A DNA stretch of 9,299 bases, from contig DUSJ01000429.1 of NCBI GenBank assembly GCA_012842645.1, forward strand, positions 1 to 9,299, given 5' to 3'. The translations under genes were made by a program, and so were the position numbers. This DNA is from Clostridiaceae bacterium. Lineage in GTDB: Bacteria > Bacillota > Clostridia > DSM-8532. Every line of letters starts with the position of its first letter. Position 1 is the first letter of the stretch. Shown one piece after another: positions 1 to 7,078 of the stretch. The notes below the pieces were generated by a model. That model made no database searches. It was not told where the DNA came from and saw only the letters and a list, made by a program, of their open reading frames with translations.

Positions 1-299
1 CTGACGACGGAAGTTACGGGGAAAAGGGATTTGTCACCGACCTGCTGAAGAAAGAAGTCGAAAAAGACCCGCCCGATATGGTTTTCTTCTGCGGCCCGAT
101 AGTGATGATGAAAGCAGGGGTACAATTGCTTCAGAATTATAATGTGCCCTGTGAAGTTTCGATGGAACAGCACATGGGCTGCGGTATCGGCGCCTGCATG
201 ACATGTGTCTGCAAGGTCAAAAAAGGCGATGACTGGAATTACACCCAGGTATGCAAAAGCGGCCCGGTGTTCGGCGGGGACGAAGTGATATTCGATTGA
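1..299 (+). CDS. pyrK: Dihydroorotate dehydrogenase electron transfer subunit PyrK, C-terminal part
   Basis: This is the 3' end of a gene that begins before the window; codons are in frame from base 3, giving 98 visible residues. PyrK is the FAD and [2Fe-2S] subunit of class 1B dihydroorotate dehydrogenase. It passes electrons from PyrD to NAD+ in the cytoplasm. The visible part carries the end of the ferredoxin-reductase-like NAD domain (DDGSYGEKGFVTDLL, then FFCGP) and the family's C-terminal iron-sulfur motif. The cluster cysteines follow C-x4-C-x2-C-x15-C in the stretch GCGIGACMTCVC and QVCKSGPVF. The next gene is pyrD, the obligate partner, which begins about 15 nt after the stop. The identification is firm; the N-terminal FAD domain lies outside the window. 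Confidence 0.95.
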   Translation, partial: DDGSYGEKGFVTDLLKKEVEKDPPDMVFFCGPIVMMKAGVQLLQNYNVPCEVSMEQHMGCGIGACMTCVCKVKKGDDWNYTQVCKSGPVFGGDEVIFD

Positions 300-301
300 T
301 C

Positions 302-306
302 GGAGG
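302..306 (+). promoter_or_regulatory. Ribosome binding site of pyrD
   Basis: GGAGG lies between the pyrK stop and pyrD. Two in-frame starts follow, GTG at 312 (5 nt spacing) and ATG at 315 (8 nt spacing). The 8-nt spacing and the better codon favour ATG at 315. Confidence 0.75.
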
Positions 307-314
307 TATGTGTG

Positions 315-1232
315 ATGGATAACAATATTAACCTTGAAGTAAATATTGCGGGACTGAAACTCAAGAACCCCGTCATCGCGGCCTCCGGTTGCTTCAGCTT
401 CGGCCGCGAATACAGCAGGTTTTTCGATTTGAACAGGCTGGGGGGAATAGCTGTAAAAGCCCTGACCAGGCAGCCCAAAAAAGGTAATCCTCCGCCCAGG
501 ATAGCAGAAACGCCATCGGGCATACTCAACAGCGTGGGGCTGCAGAACCCCGGCGTACAGGTCTTTATAGAGAAGGAAATTCCCTTTTTAAGGAATTATG
601 ATACCGCTATTATAGCCAACGTGGCGGGAGACACTGTCGAGGATTATGAATACATGGCAGAAACCCTTTCGAATGCGGATGTCGATGCAATAGAGCTAAA
701 CCTTTCCTGTCCCAATGTGAAGGAAGGCTGCATGGCTTTCGGAAGCAGTGCTGAAGGAGTATTCAAAGTAGTTTCCACAGTAAGGAAAAAAGCAAGTAAA
801 CCCCTGATAGTAAAGCTTACGCCCAACGTGACAGATATAACCGAGATCGCAAAAGCCGCAGAGGCTGGCGGCGCCGACTCGGTGTCCCTTATAAACACAT
901 TGCTGGGGATGGCCGTTGACGCCAAAACGAGAAGACCCATACTGGGAAATGTCACGGGAGGGCTTTCGGGACCGGCCATAAAGCCTATAGCGCTCAGGAT
1001 GGTCTACCAGGTTTCAAAGGCAGTTAAGATACCTGTGATAGGCATGGGAGGTATATCCAACGGAACCGATGCCGTTGAATTCCTGCTTGCAGGAGCCTCA
1101 GCGGTGATGCTGGGAACAGCCGGATTTGCAAATCCCATGGCCTGGATCGAAACGATTGACGGGATAGAAAAATATATGATTGAAAACAAGGTCAAATCCG
1201 TGACCGAACTGGTCGGAGGGCTTATTGTATGA
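315..1232 (+). CDS. pyrD: Dihydroorotate dehydrogenase, class 1B catalytic subunit
   Basis: A 305-residue FMN TIM-barrel enzyme that oxidises dihydroorotate to orotate, the fourth step of pyrimidine synthesis, with PyrK as its electron-transfer partner. The N-terminus reads [17 protein letters not shown], typical of the family. The catalytic-base cysteine of class 1 enzymes is seen in ELNLSCPNV (about residue 132); class 2 enzymes have serine there. Other family motifs are NSVGLQNPG (about 72-80), KLTPN (167-171), INTLLGM (194-199), the phosphate-binding GMGGI (243-247) and the late VMLGTA. Length is normal for the family. The start is the ATG after GGAGG; a GTG one codon upstream is possible. 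The stop overlaps the next start as ATGA, so the two are translationally coupled. Confidence 0.96.
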   Translation: MDNNINLEVNIAGLKLKNPVIAASGCFSFGREYSRFFDLNRLGGIAVKALTRQPKKGNPPPRIAETPSGILNSVGLQNPGVQVFIEKEIPFLRNYDTAIIANVAGDTVEDYEYMAETLSNADVDAIELNLSCPNVKEGCMAFGSSAEGVFKVVSTVRKKASKPLIVKLTPNVTDITEIAKAAEAGGADSVSLINTLLGMAVDAKTRRPILGNVTGGLSGPAIKPIALRMVYQVSKAVKIPVIGMGGISNGTDAVEFLLAGASAVMLGTAGFANPMAWIETIDGIEKYMIENKVKSVTELVGGLIV

Positions 1233-2101
1233 ACCGGGAGCTGATAGGATATCTTTTTGAAACGAAAGCCATACGGGTATGTCCCAAGGACAGGCCCTTC
1301 TGGTATACCTCAGGGAAAATCGGGCCTTATTACGTCAATACCCATTTTCTCTATGGCAGCGAAGAAAAAGCCAATGAGTTCCTGACCCTGATAGACGGAC
1401 TGAAAGATAATAAACTGTCCTGCTCCGGGGAGTTTCACAGGGCTTCGAAAGAAAATTACCGCGCCGACAGGATATACAAAGGGACCATTGATGCCCTCGT
1501 ATCTTATGCAAGGGAGAATCTTGACACCGACAGGATCGATTATATCTCCGGCGGCGAGAGAAGGGACTGGTTTTTCTCGCTCATGGTGGCAGACCTTTTA
1601 GGGAAGCCCCATTTAACGCTGTTCAAGGATCTCTCGTCCGTTCTGTACAAAAACGGGAATTCAGAGGAAGCAGGCGATCTTAACGGCGCAAGCGTCCTTC
1701 ACATAGCCGACCTGATTACGACCGCGTCCAGCTATGAAAGGGCATGGGTCCCGGCCGTCCGAGGAAAAAACGGCCGAATGAAATGGAGCCTGGTTGTTGT
1801 GGACAGATTGCAGGGCGGAGCGGAAGTATTGAAAAGCCGGGGTGTTGAATCCCATCAGCTGGTTTCCATAGACCGGGAGGTATTCAAAAAGGCCGCGGAA
1901 GCAGGTTACATCGATAAGGAGCAGCTTGGCCTTGTTTTGGATTACATGGATGATCCTGAAGGCTCCATGAAGGAATTCCTTAAAAACAATCCCATGTTTT
2001 TAAAGCAGGCCCTTTCGGGAGATGCTAAGACTGCGCAGAGGGCGCGGCTTCTGATACAGAACAACTTCTATGGTGTCAGCGAATTTTTCAAAGATATGTG
2101 A
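1229..2101 (+). CDS. pyrE: Divergent orotate phosphoribosyltransferase-like protein
   Basis: A 290-residue protein in the pyrE position, probably converting orotate and PRPP to OMP. It is called by an N-terminal motif very like OPRTases ([15 protein letters not shown], residues 24-38), a PRTase-like segment [21 protein letters not shown] (107-127), and a PRPP-loop-like segment [13 protein letters not shown] (156-168) followed by a VVVDRL strand. It departs from textbook PyrE (about 180-230 residues). The loop has AD where an acidic pair is usual and TTAS where TTGGS is usual, and the usual RKExKxHG catalytic stretch is not recognisable near [14 protein letters not shown] (130-143). There is extra sequence at about 52-100 and a C-terminal extension from about 215 rich in charged helices. 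The start overlaps pyrD by 4 nt and has GGAGG 9 nt upstream. The frame is unbroken. It could be a clostridial PyrE subfamily or a PRTase-fold regulator. Confidence 0.75.
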   Translation: MNRELIGYLFETKAIRVCPKDRPFWYTSGKIGPYYVNTHFLYGSEEKANEFLTLIDGLKDNKLSCSGEFHRASKENYRADRIYKGTIDALVSYARENLDTDRIDYISGGERRDWFFSLMVADLLGKPHLTLFKDLSSVLYKNGNSEEAGDLNGASVLHIADLITTASSYERAWVPAVRGKNGRMKWSLVVVDRLQGGAEVLKSRGVESHQLVSIDREVFKKAAEAGYIDKEQLGLVLDYMDDPEGSMKEFLKNNPMFLKQALSGDAKTAQRARLLIQNNFYGVSEFFKDM

Positions 2102-2115
2102 AGCAGGGGCAAGGT

Positions 2116-3510
2116 ATGAAATTGCCTGATTTTTTTAAAGAATACTTCAAACAGTTGATGGAAGAACAGGAATACAGGGCGTTTTTGGATGCCTTTGACG
2201 GCGCGCGCTGTTATGGCATCAGGGTGAACACGCTGAAAATCCGTCCTGATGAACTGCAGTCGCTCCTGGAAAGGGACCTGGAGCCCGTGCCATGGGCTCC
2301 CACCGGCTTCTATTACCCGGAAGGAGAGTCTTTTGGAAAGCACCCCGCCTATCACGCAGGCCTTTATTATATCCAGGAACCAAGTGCCATGATGCCTGCT
2401 GAAGCCCTCGCGCCGGAGCCGGGCGAAAAAGTGCTGGACCTGTGCGCGGCCCCTGGAGGGAAGACCACTGCCCTGGGCGGCAAGATGCGAAACCAGGGCC
2501 TCCTGGTGTCCAATGACGTAAGTCCGAAGCGCGTAAAAGCGCTGGTGAAGAATGTCGAACTCATGGGCCTGACCAACACCTTTATAACCAACGAGACTCC
2601 TGACAGGCTGAAAACATTCTTTCCCGAGTATTTCGACAGGATACTCCTTGACGTTCCGTGTTCGGGCGAAGGAATGTTCAGGAAGGACAGGGAATCCGTG
2701 CAAAGCTATTCAAAGTACAAAAGCGGCGAGTGCGCAGCCCTCCAGAGGGCAATATTCGATTCGGCATACGCCATGCTGAAACCCGGCGGCATCATAGTCT
2801 ATTCCACCTGTACCTTCAATCCCCGCGAGAACGAGGAAAATATAGAGTTTTTCTTAAACAACTACGACATTGAAGCCGACAGGCTCGAGCCGACAGGAGG
2901 ATTCGAGCCGTCCCGCGGGTCCTGGACCAAATCAAAAGACCAAAGTCTTTCCGCGGGCTTAAGGCTGTGGCCCCATAGGGCGCGGGGCGAAGGCCATTTT
3001 GTCTTCCGCCTTAAGAAAAAAGGCGAAAGAAAGGGAAACGGTCAACTCGCGTCAAATGCCGGATACACTTCGAAGGAAGCGGAACAGGCGGCTGAAATAT
3101 ACCGGGATTTCGCCAGTGATAGCCTGAATGGTCTCCAGGAAGGCATATACCACCTGCAGGGATCAAGCCTGTACCTGCTTCCGGCGTATATGGAAAAACT
3201 TCCGCCGGTAAGATGGGAGAAGGCGGGGCTTTACCTTGGGGAATGCAGAAATGGCCGCTTCGAGCCGTCCCAGTCCCTGCTTATGGCTAAAAAGCCCCGG
3301 GAATTCAGAAGGGTAATCCGGTTTGACAGGAACGACCATAACATTACAAGGTACCTGAAAGGGGAAACCCTTTTCCATGCGGTGGATAAGGGATATGCAG
3401 GCAGCAGGGGATACGCGGCCGTTTGCTATGAAGACTATCCGCTTGGATGGGTGAAACAGGACGGGGAGATGCTGAAAAACCTGTATCCGAAAAGCTGGAG
3501 GATGATGTGA
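2116..3510 (+). CDS. rsmF: RsmF-type rRNA (cytosine-C5)-methyltransferase
   Basis: A 464-residue NOL1/NOP2/Sun-family enzyme that methylates C5 of cytosines in RNA, probably 16S rRNA, using SAM. It shows the SAM-binding motif LDLCAAPGGKTT (about 107-118), motif IV DRILLDVPCSGEGMFRK with its cysteine near 182, and motif VI YSTCTFNPRENEENIE with the catalytic cysteine near 232. The C-terminal third ends in GWVKQDGEMLKNLYPKSWR, as in RsmF proteins that carry an extra RNA-binding C-terminal region. The ATG at 2116 fits the usual MKLPDFF N-terminus and has GGGG 6 nt upstream. A GTG at 2098 overlapping the pyrE stop would add six residues. It is the fourth gene of the pyrimidine operon. The exact target cytosine cannot be read from the sequence. 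Confidence 0.9.
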   Translation: MKLPDFFKEYFKQLMEEQEYRAFLDAFDGARCYGIRVNTLKIRPDELQSLLERDLEPVPWAPTGFYYPEGESFGKHPAYHAGLYYIQEPSAMMPAEALAPEPGEKVLDLCAAPGGKTTALGGKMRNQGLLVSNDVSPKRVKALVKNVELMGLTNTFITNETPDRLKTFFPEYFDRILLDVPCSGEGMFRKDRESVQSYSKYKSGECAALQRAIFDSAYAMLKPGGIIVYSTCTFNPRENEENIEFFLNNYDIEADRLEPTGGFEPSRGSWTKSKDQSLSAGLRLWPHRARGEGHFVFRLKKKGERKGNGQLASNAGYTSKEAEQAAEIYRDFASDSLNGLQEGIYHLQGSSLYLLPAYMEKLPPVRWEKAGLYLGECRNGRFEPSQSLLMAKKPREFRRVIRFDRNDHNITRYLKGETLFHAVDKGYAGSRGYAAVCYEDYPLGWVKQDGEMLKNLYPKSWRMM

Positions 3511-4223
3511 TGCCGAAACTTAGACTGGATAAATTCTTAAGAGACCAGGGCATAGCCTCCAGGAGCGAGATCAGGGAACTTATAAAAAAGGGGTTCGTGA
3601 CGATAAACGATGTCGCTGCAAGGGACCCGTCGGCCTACGTTGAAACCGTCAGCGATACCGTCAGAGTCAACGGGGAAACGGTTCATTACAGGGAGTTTGT
3701 CTACTATATGCTCAACAAGCCGAAGGGGATCATAACCGCCACCGAGGACAGGAATGAGAAGACAGTACTGGACCTGTTTCCCGAGAATGTCAGGCGAAGG
3801 GGAGTGTTCCCCGTCGGCCGCCTTGACAGGGATACCGAGGGACTTTTGATAATAACAGACGACGGGCTTTTTGCCCATAACCTGCTTTCGCCCAAAAAGC
3901 ATGTACCCAAGCTTTATGAAGCGGTGCTAAACAGGCATCCCGGAGAAGAAGCCATAAAGGCCTTCCGGGAAGGGGTGGATATTGGAGGATACATCGCGTT
4001 GCCTGCAAACCTAAGTTTCGTGTCGGGTTCGGACCCGGTAATAGCCCGGGTCGAGGTCTACGAAGGCAAGTTCCACCAGGTCAAGAGGATGTTCAGGGCT
4101 GTAGGTGCCGAAGTCCTTGAATTAAAGCGCCTGCGGATTGGCGATGTCTGGCTTGACGAATCCCTGGAGCCGGGCGAATACAGGGAGCTTACCGATGAAG
4201 AACTCGCCTTGCTGTCAAAATGA
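3510..4223 (+). CDS. rsuA: RsuA-family pseudouridine synthase (probably 16S rRNA)
   Basis: A 237-residue enzyme that isomerises uridine to pseudouridine in rRNA. An N-terminal S4 RNA-binding domain (RLDKFLRDQGIASRSEIREL, about 5-24, then GFVTINDV) is followed by the catalytic domain with YYMLNKPKGIITAT (65-78), the active-site motif GRLDRDTEGLL with catalytic Asp near 106, KLYEA (134-138) and EGKFHQVKRMF (185-195). The TxEDxxEKTVLDL region fits the RsuA branch better than RluB, but the target position is inferred only. The start ATG shares one base with the rsmF stop (TGATG) and has GGAGG 8 nt upstream, which argues for co-translation with rsmF. It is the last gene of the operon; no clear hairpin terminator follows it. 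Confidence 0.9.
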   Translation: MPKLRLDKFLRDQGIASRSEIRELIKKGFVTINDVAARDPSAYVETVSDTVRVNGETVHYREFVYYMLNKPKGIITATEDRNEKTVLDLFPENVRRRGVFPVGRLDRDTEGLLIITDDGLFAHNLLSPKKHVPKLYEAVLNRHPGEEAIKAFREGVDIGGYIALPANLSFVSGSDPVIARVEVYEGKFHQVKRMFRAVGAEVLELKRLRIGDVWLDESLEPGEYRELTDEELALLSK

Positions 4224-4250
4224 GTATCGGGGACAGGCGATTTACTTCGT

Positions 4251-4337
4251 TGTCATTCTAAAGAGTGCAGCGACGAAGAATCTCAAGCACCAAATAAATA
4301 GATAAACAGAAAAAAAGCCCCTTCGTTCAGGATGACA
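4251..4337 (+). repeat. Putative dispersed palindromic intergenic element with TGTCATTCT-type ends
   Basis: This noncoding stretch begins with TGTCATTCT (4251-4259) and ends with AGGATGACA (4329-4337), which match in 8 of 9 positions as inverted repeats. Inside the left end is GCAGCGACGAAGAATCTC (4268-4285), and inside the right end CTTCGTTCAG (4321-4330). ACGAAG at 4273-4278 can pair with CTTCGT at 4321-4326 or at 4245-4250. The wording closely resembles the GTCATTCTGAGC...GAAGAATCTC repeats that I recall from intergenic regions of many bacterial genomes. The centre (about 4290-4318) is A-rich. No transposase is present, so it may be a degenerate MITE- or REP-like unit. The strand is arbitrary, and copy number cannot be judged from one copy. 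Confidence 0.55.
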
Positions 4338-4368
4338 TATAGGTACTGCGAAAAAAGGAGTTGCTTTT

Positions 4369-5568
4369 ATGGAAAAGAATACGCTGCAGAAACTCGGCCT
4401 GATGCTGCAGGGAATAGCCGTCAGGCTTACCGATGAAATAGAATATTTCGAGGCAATGACCGGGGAGTTCAAGTCCGGTACGAAGATCTTTCCCCTGAAA
4501 CTGGTCCCGGAAGGGGATATGTTCAGGATAAACTTCGGGGGCAGAAGCATAAAAGCCCGTTCCGATGAGATTCCCGGGCTTATATCGGGATTTGCGGACC
4601 CTTACGAAAAGGTGACGCTTACGTATAAAAGCCGCGGCGAGATACTCATAATCGAAGCCGAAGGCAAAAACGTCACAATGAAAACAAAAGCCCTGGAAGA
4701 GGAGAAGGACAGCATAATAAAAGGTCATGCTGAAACGGGTACTCTTTCAGGGCGCGAATACCTTATAAAGCCCGGAAAAGCCGATAAGCTTCTTAAGGCC
4801 ATAAACATAATGGCCGAAAACGGCAAGATCAGGAATGACATGATCCGTAAATACAACCAGATTGATCATTTCGTCGAACTTGTGGAGCCGATGCTCAGGG
4901 ACCTGACGGAAGGCCGGAACGAGCTTAAGATCGTGGACTGTGCCTGCGGCAAGTCCTACCTTTCGTTCGTGCTTAATTATTACCTGAAGGAAGTCATGAA
5001 AGTTAACTGCAGGATCACGGGAATCGACATATCCGAAGGCGTTATACAGTCCAGCAGGGAAATAGCTGAAAAGCTGAATTACCGCAACATGGATTTTATT
5101 ACAGGCGATATCCGCACACTCCTTTACGAGGATGAAAGAGGAAAGGCCATCCAGCCTGACCTGGTTATCAGCCTTCATGCATGCGACGTTGCCACCGATT
5201 ACGCCCTCGCTTACGGGATCAGGAACCGTGCCAGGGGAATCATAGCTGTCCCGTGCTGTCACAGCGAGCTTCTGAACCAATACTCGTACAAACCTTTTGA
5301 TGAGATCATAAAACACGGGGTATTCAAGGCAAGGCTTGCCGACATCCTGACCGACGGGCTGAGATGCATGATCCTTGAGGCTTTCGGCTACAGTGTTTCC
5401 GCCGTCGAATACGTCTCGCCCCTTGACACTCCCAAGAACCTTCTTATACGCGCGGTGCTCACAGGACGTTTCAATCCCGGGAAATATGAGGCATGCATAG
5501 AAATGGCGAAAAAACTCGATTCAGATCCTGCGCTCCTCAGGGAAACAGTAAATTTGCATAAATATTGA
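4369..5568 (+). CDS. Class I SAM-dependent methyltransferase, Methyltransf_32-like, unknown substrate
   Basis: A 399-residue protein with a Rossmann methyltransferase core in its second half. The SAM motif is KIVDCACGKSYLSFVLNYYL (about 187-206), followed by an acidic strand end at ITGIDIS (217-222). Later motifs are FITGDIRTL (243-251), DLVISLHACDVATDYAL (264-280) and IIAVPCCHSELL (291-302). The LHACD..TD and PCCH pair are characteristic of the Methyltransf_32 group, some of whose eukaryotic relatives modify tRNA. The first 180 residues look like a separate substrate-recognition domain. The substrate is not known; nucleic acid is a guess from the family. The ATG follows AAGGAG with 8 nt spacing. 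It stands alone, between a repeat element and a promoter-bearing gap. Confidence 0.8.
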   Translation: MEKNTLQKLGLMLQGIAVRLTDEIEYFEAMTGEFKSGTKIFPLKLVPEGDMFRINFGGRSIKARSDEIPGLISGFADPYEKVTLTYKSRGEILIIEAEGKNVTMKTKALEEEKDSIIKGHAETGTLSGREYLIKPGKADKLLKAINIMAENGKIRNDMIRKYNQIDHFVELVEPMLRDLTEGRNELKIVDCACGKSYLSFVLNYYLKEVMKVNCRITGIDISEGVIQSSREIAEKLNYRNMDFITGDIRTLLYEDERGKAIQPDLVISLHACDVATDYALAYGIRNRARGIIAVPCCHSELLNQYSYKPFDEIIKHGVFKARLADILTDGLRCMILEAFGYSVSAVEYVSPLDTPKNLLIRAVLTGRFNPGKYEACIEMAKKLDSDPALLRETVNLHKY

Positions 5569-5617
5569 ACCCCGCCGTTTTTATTTTTTCCCACAATTAC
5601 AATTTTTTCTTGATTGC

Positions 5618-5646
5618 TTTACTTAAGGAAAAACTCCATATATAAT
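5618..5646 (+). promoter_or_regulatory. Sigma-A-type promoter for the CBM-tail gene
   Basis: TTTACT (5618-5623, 4 of 6 to TTGACA) and a perfect TATAAT (5641-5646) are separated by 17 nt. Transcription would start near 5653, about 50 nt before the ATG at 5702. The surroundings are AT-rich and noncoding. Confidence 0.65.
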
Positions 5647-5701
5647 CTGTTGTAAAATTGGATGGAAAGTTAAGGAAATAGAGAAATGGAGCGGATAAAT
5701 A

Positions 5702-6205
5702 ATGAAAAAAGGAATATACGATGAAAACGGCGTATCGCTTTCAAAAAAAGCCCCCAGGATCGGAGACACCGTCGAACTCAGGTATAACGGGCTTCTTAGG
5801 AATTCCGGCGTAATTGCGGTAAAAGCCCATATCGGATATAATGAGACGTGGGAAGATGTACAGACCATCGATATGGAGCATAAGGACGACGCTTTTACAG
5901 TCAGCATTACGCTTGCCAAAGCAGGTACCCTTAATGCAGCGTTCGTCGATCCTGCAGGCAACTGGGACAACAACTCGGGAAAGAATTATGTTTTTAAAAT
6001 AGCCAAAGCCCCTGCTGCCAGAAAGGCTTCAAAGTCCGAACCTGCCACGGCGAAGAAGAAGACCAGGGCCAAGAAAGCGTCCGAACCCGCTGAATCGGAA
6101 GTTATAAAGGCGAAAAAAGAAGCGGCTTCCGCGTTAAGTACAAAAACGACGAAGAAGACATCGGCTTCCAGGAAAGCTGCCAAATCTGAAACAGGTAAGA
6201 AATAA
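5702..6205 (+). CDS. Carbohydrate-binding module (CBM25/53-like) with lysine/alanine-rich tail
   Basis: A 167-residue protein in two parts. Residues about 10-100 look like a starch/glycogen-binding module of the CBM25/CBM53 type: GDTVELRYNGLL (21-32), IGYNETWEDVQTIDM (44-58), and the strongly diagnostic end FVDPAGNWDNNSGKNYVFKI (81-100). Tryptophans at about 50 and 88 are candidate sugar-stacking residues. Residues 101-167 are low-complexity and basic, with 18 Lys and 3 Arg against 6 Glu, plus many Ala, Ser and Thr, resembling histone-H1-like tails. There is no signal peptide, membrane segment or catalytic domain, so it should be cytoplasmic. A role in binding internal glycogen is inferred. 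It has its own promoter and a GGAG 10 nt before the ATG. The flanking genes give no functional hint. Confidence 0.75.
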   Translation: MKKGIYDENGVSLSKKAPRIGDTVELRYNGLLRNSGVIAVKAHIGYNETWEDVQTIDMEHKDDAFTVSITLAKAGTLNAAFVDPAGNWDNNSGKNYVFKIAKAPAARKASKSEPATAKKKTRAKKASEPAESEVIKAKKEAASALSTKTTKKTSASRKAAKSETGKK

Positions 6206-6327
6206 AAAAAAGCCACAAGACTGAGAAATTTGACTGGCCGGGTTAATTTGTCCTGTCTCCTGAAATCGGGTTCCGTGATAAAAAATCAGCAAAACATAAA
6301 TAAGTTAACATATCAAAAGAACCGAAC

Positions 6328-6334
6328 AAGGAGG
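6328..6334 (+). promoter_or_regulatory. Strong ribosome binding site of the DUF5058-like gene
   Basis: AAGGAGG lies 8 nt before the ATG at 6343. A nearer ATG at 6336 is too close to the site and in another frame. The rest of the gap (6206-6327) shows no convincing promoter or hairpin terminator; TTGACT at 6230 lacks a well-placed -10 box. Confidence 0.8.
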
Positions 6335-6342
6335 TATGCGGC

Positions 6343-7065
6343 ATGGATTTCAATCCCAACAGCAGTTTTCTGTATCTTGTGGCTGTTGCAGTTATTCTGT
6401 TCATTCTTGCCCAATCCGTCTTCTTTCTGATACGGGCTTACAGGCGCGGTAAAGAAATTGGGATGGATGTAAAAAAGCTCAGGACGACTATAACCTCTTC
6501 CGCCATATTCACCGTCGCGCCAGCTGTTTCAATACTGTTAGGAGTACTGACCCTTTCAAAATTCCTTGGGCTTCCTCTTCCATGGATCAGGCTGAGCGTA
6601 ATAGGAGCCATTACATACGAGCTTCCGGCCGCCACCTCCACGGCTTCGGCCCTTGGAATCCCAATTTCTGAAACCATAACGGATCCGACTGTTTATTCGG
6701 CAATAACATGGGTTATGACACTTGGCATTTTGCCAAGCACTATTCTTGTACCTATTTTGCTGAAACGTATCCAGGGAGGACTTATATCCATAAAAAACAA
6801 GGACAGCAAATGGGGCGAACTTCTTATATCAGCAATGTTCATGGGCATGATATCGGCATTCATGGGTATGGTTTTCGCAAATATAAGAAACGGATTGCCC
6901 GGCTGGATTCCCATTTTCGTGATGTTTTTCTCTGCCGCGCTCATGGCGGTGTGCGGGCTCTTGATCAAGGTACTCAAGGTAAAATGGCTGCAGGATTACG
7001 CTCTGCCGATTTGCATGCTTGGGGCCATGGCCTTCGCAGTCATCATAACGCCGGTAATCTCGTAA
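6343..7065 (+). CDS. DUF5058-like polytopic membrane protein
   Basis: A 240-residue integral membrane protein that I place in the DUF5058 family from its length, sequence style and neighbours; its function is unknown. Hydrophobic segments are near residues 8-30, 48-71, 83-105 (rich in small residues), 117-140, 158-180, 186-208 and 218-238, giving six or seven spans. The segment AITYELPAATSTASALGI (89-106) puts Glu93 and Pro95 in a nonpolar, Ala/Thr/Ser-rich stretch, as in substrate-contacting or re-entrant parts of transporters. Basic loops (RAYRRGKEIG at 31-40, KRIQGG at 141-146) suggest cytoplasmic faces. The stop lies 13 nt before the next gene, another small membrane protein, so the two are probably made together and may form one complex. 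A transport role is inferred. Confidence 0.7.
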   Translation: MDFNPNSSFLYLVAVAVILFILAQSVFFLIRAYRRGKEIGMDVKKLRTTITSSAIFTVAPAVSILLGVLTLSKFLGLPLPWIRLSVIGAITYELPAATSTASALGIPISETITDPTVYSAITWVMTLGILPSTILVPILLKRIQGGLISIKNKDSKWGELLISAMFMGMISAFMGMVFANIRNGLPGWIPIFVMFFSAALMAVCGLLIKVLKVKWLQDYALPICMLGAMAFAVIITPVIS

Positions 7066-7078
7066 AGGGGGTAATGGT

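Noticed and set aside
2068..2703. A 211-codon open frame on the minus strand.
   Set aside because: It is antisense to rsmF, whose motifs prove the plus strand. The predicted protein shows no recognisable domain.
4747..5316. A 189-codon open frame on the minus strand.
   Set aside because: It is a shadow of the methyltransferase gene across its SAM-binding core, with no recognisable domain.
5569..5595. The T-rich run after the methyltransferase gene as a rho-independent terminator.
   Set aside because: No GC-rich stem precedes the T-run.
6230..6276. TTGACT at 6230 and TTGTCC at 6248 as possible -35 boxes for the three-gene unit.
   Set aside because: No acceptable -10 box lies 16-18 nt downstream of either.
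6230..6430. A 66-codon plus-strand open frame spanning the gap before the DUF5058-like gene.
   Set aside because: It runs into that gene in another frame, begins with a non-ATG codon without a ribosome binding site, and resembles no known protein.
6721..6737. A perfect 7-bp hairpin, CTTGGCA-TTT-TGCCAAG, that could be a terminator or operator.
   Set aside because: It lies inside the DUF5058-like coding sequence, encodes ordinary membrane-protein residues (LGILPS), and has no following T-run.
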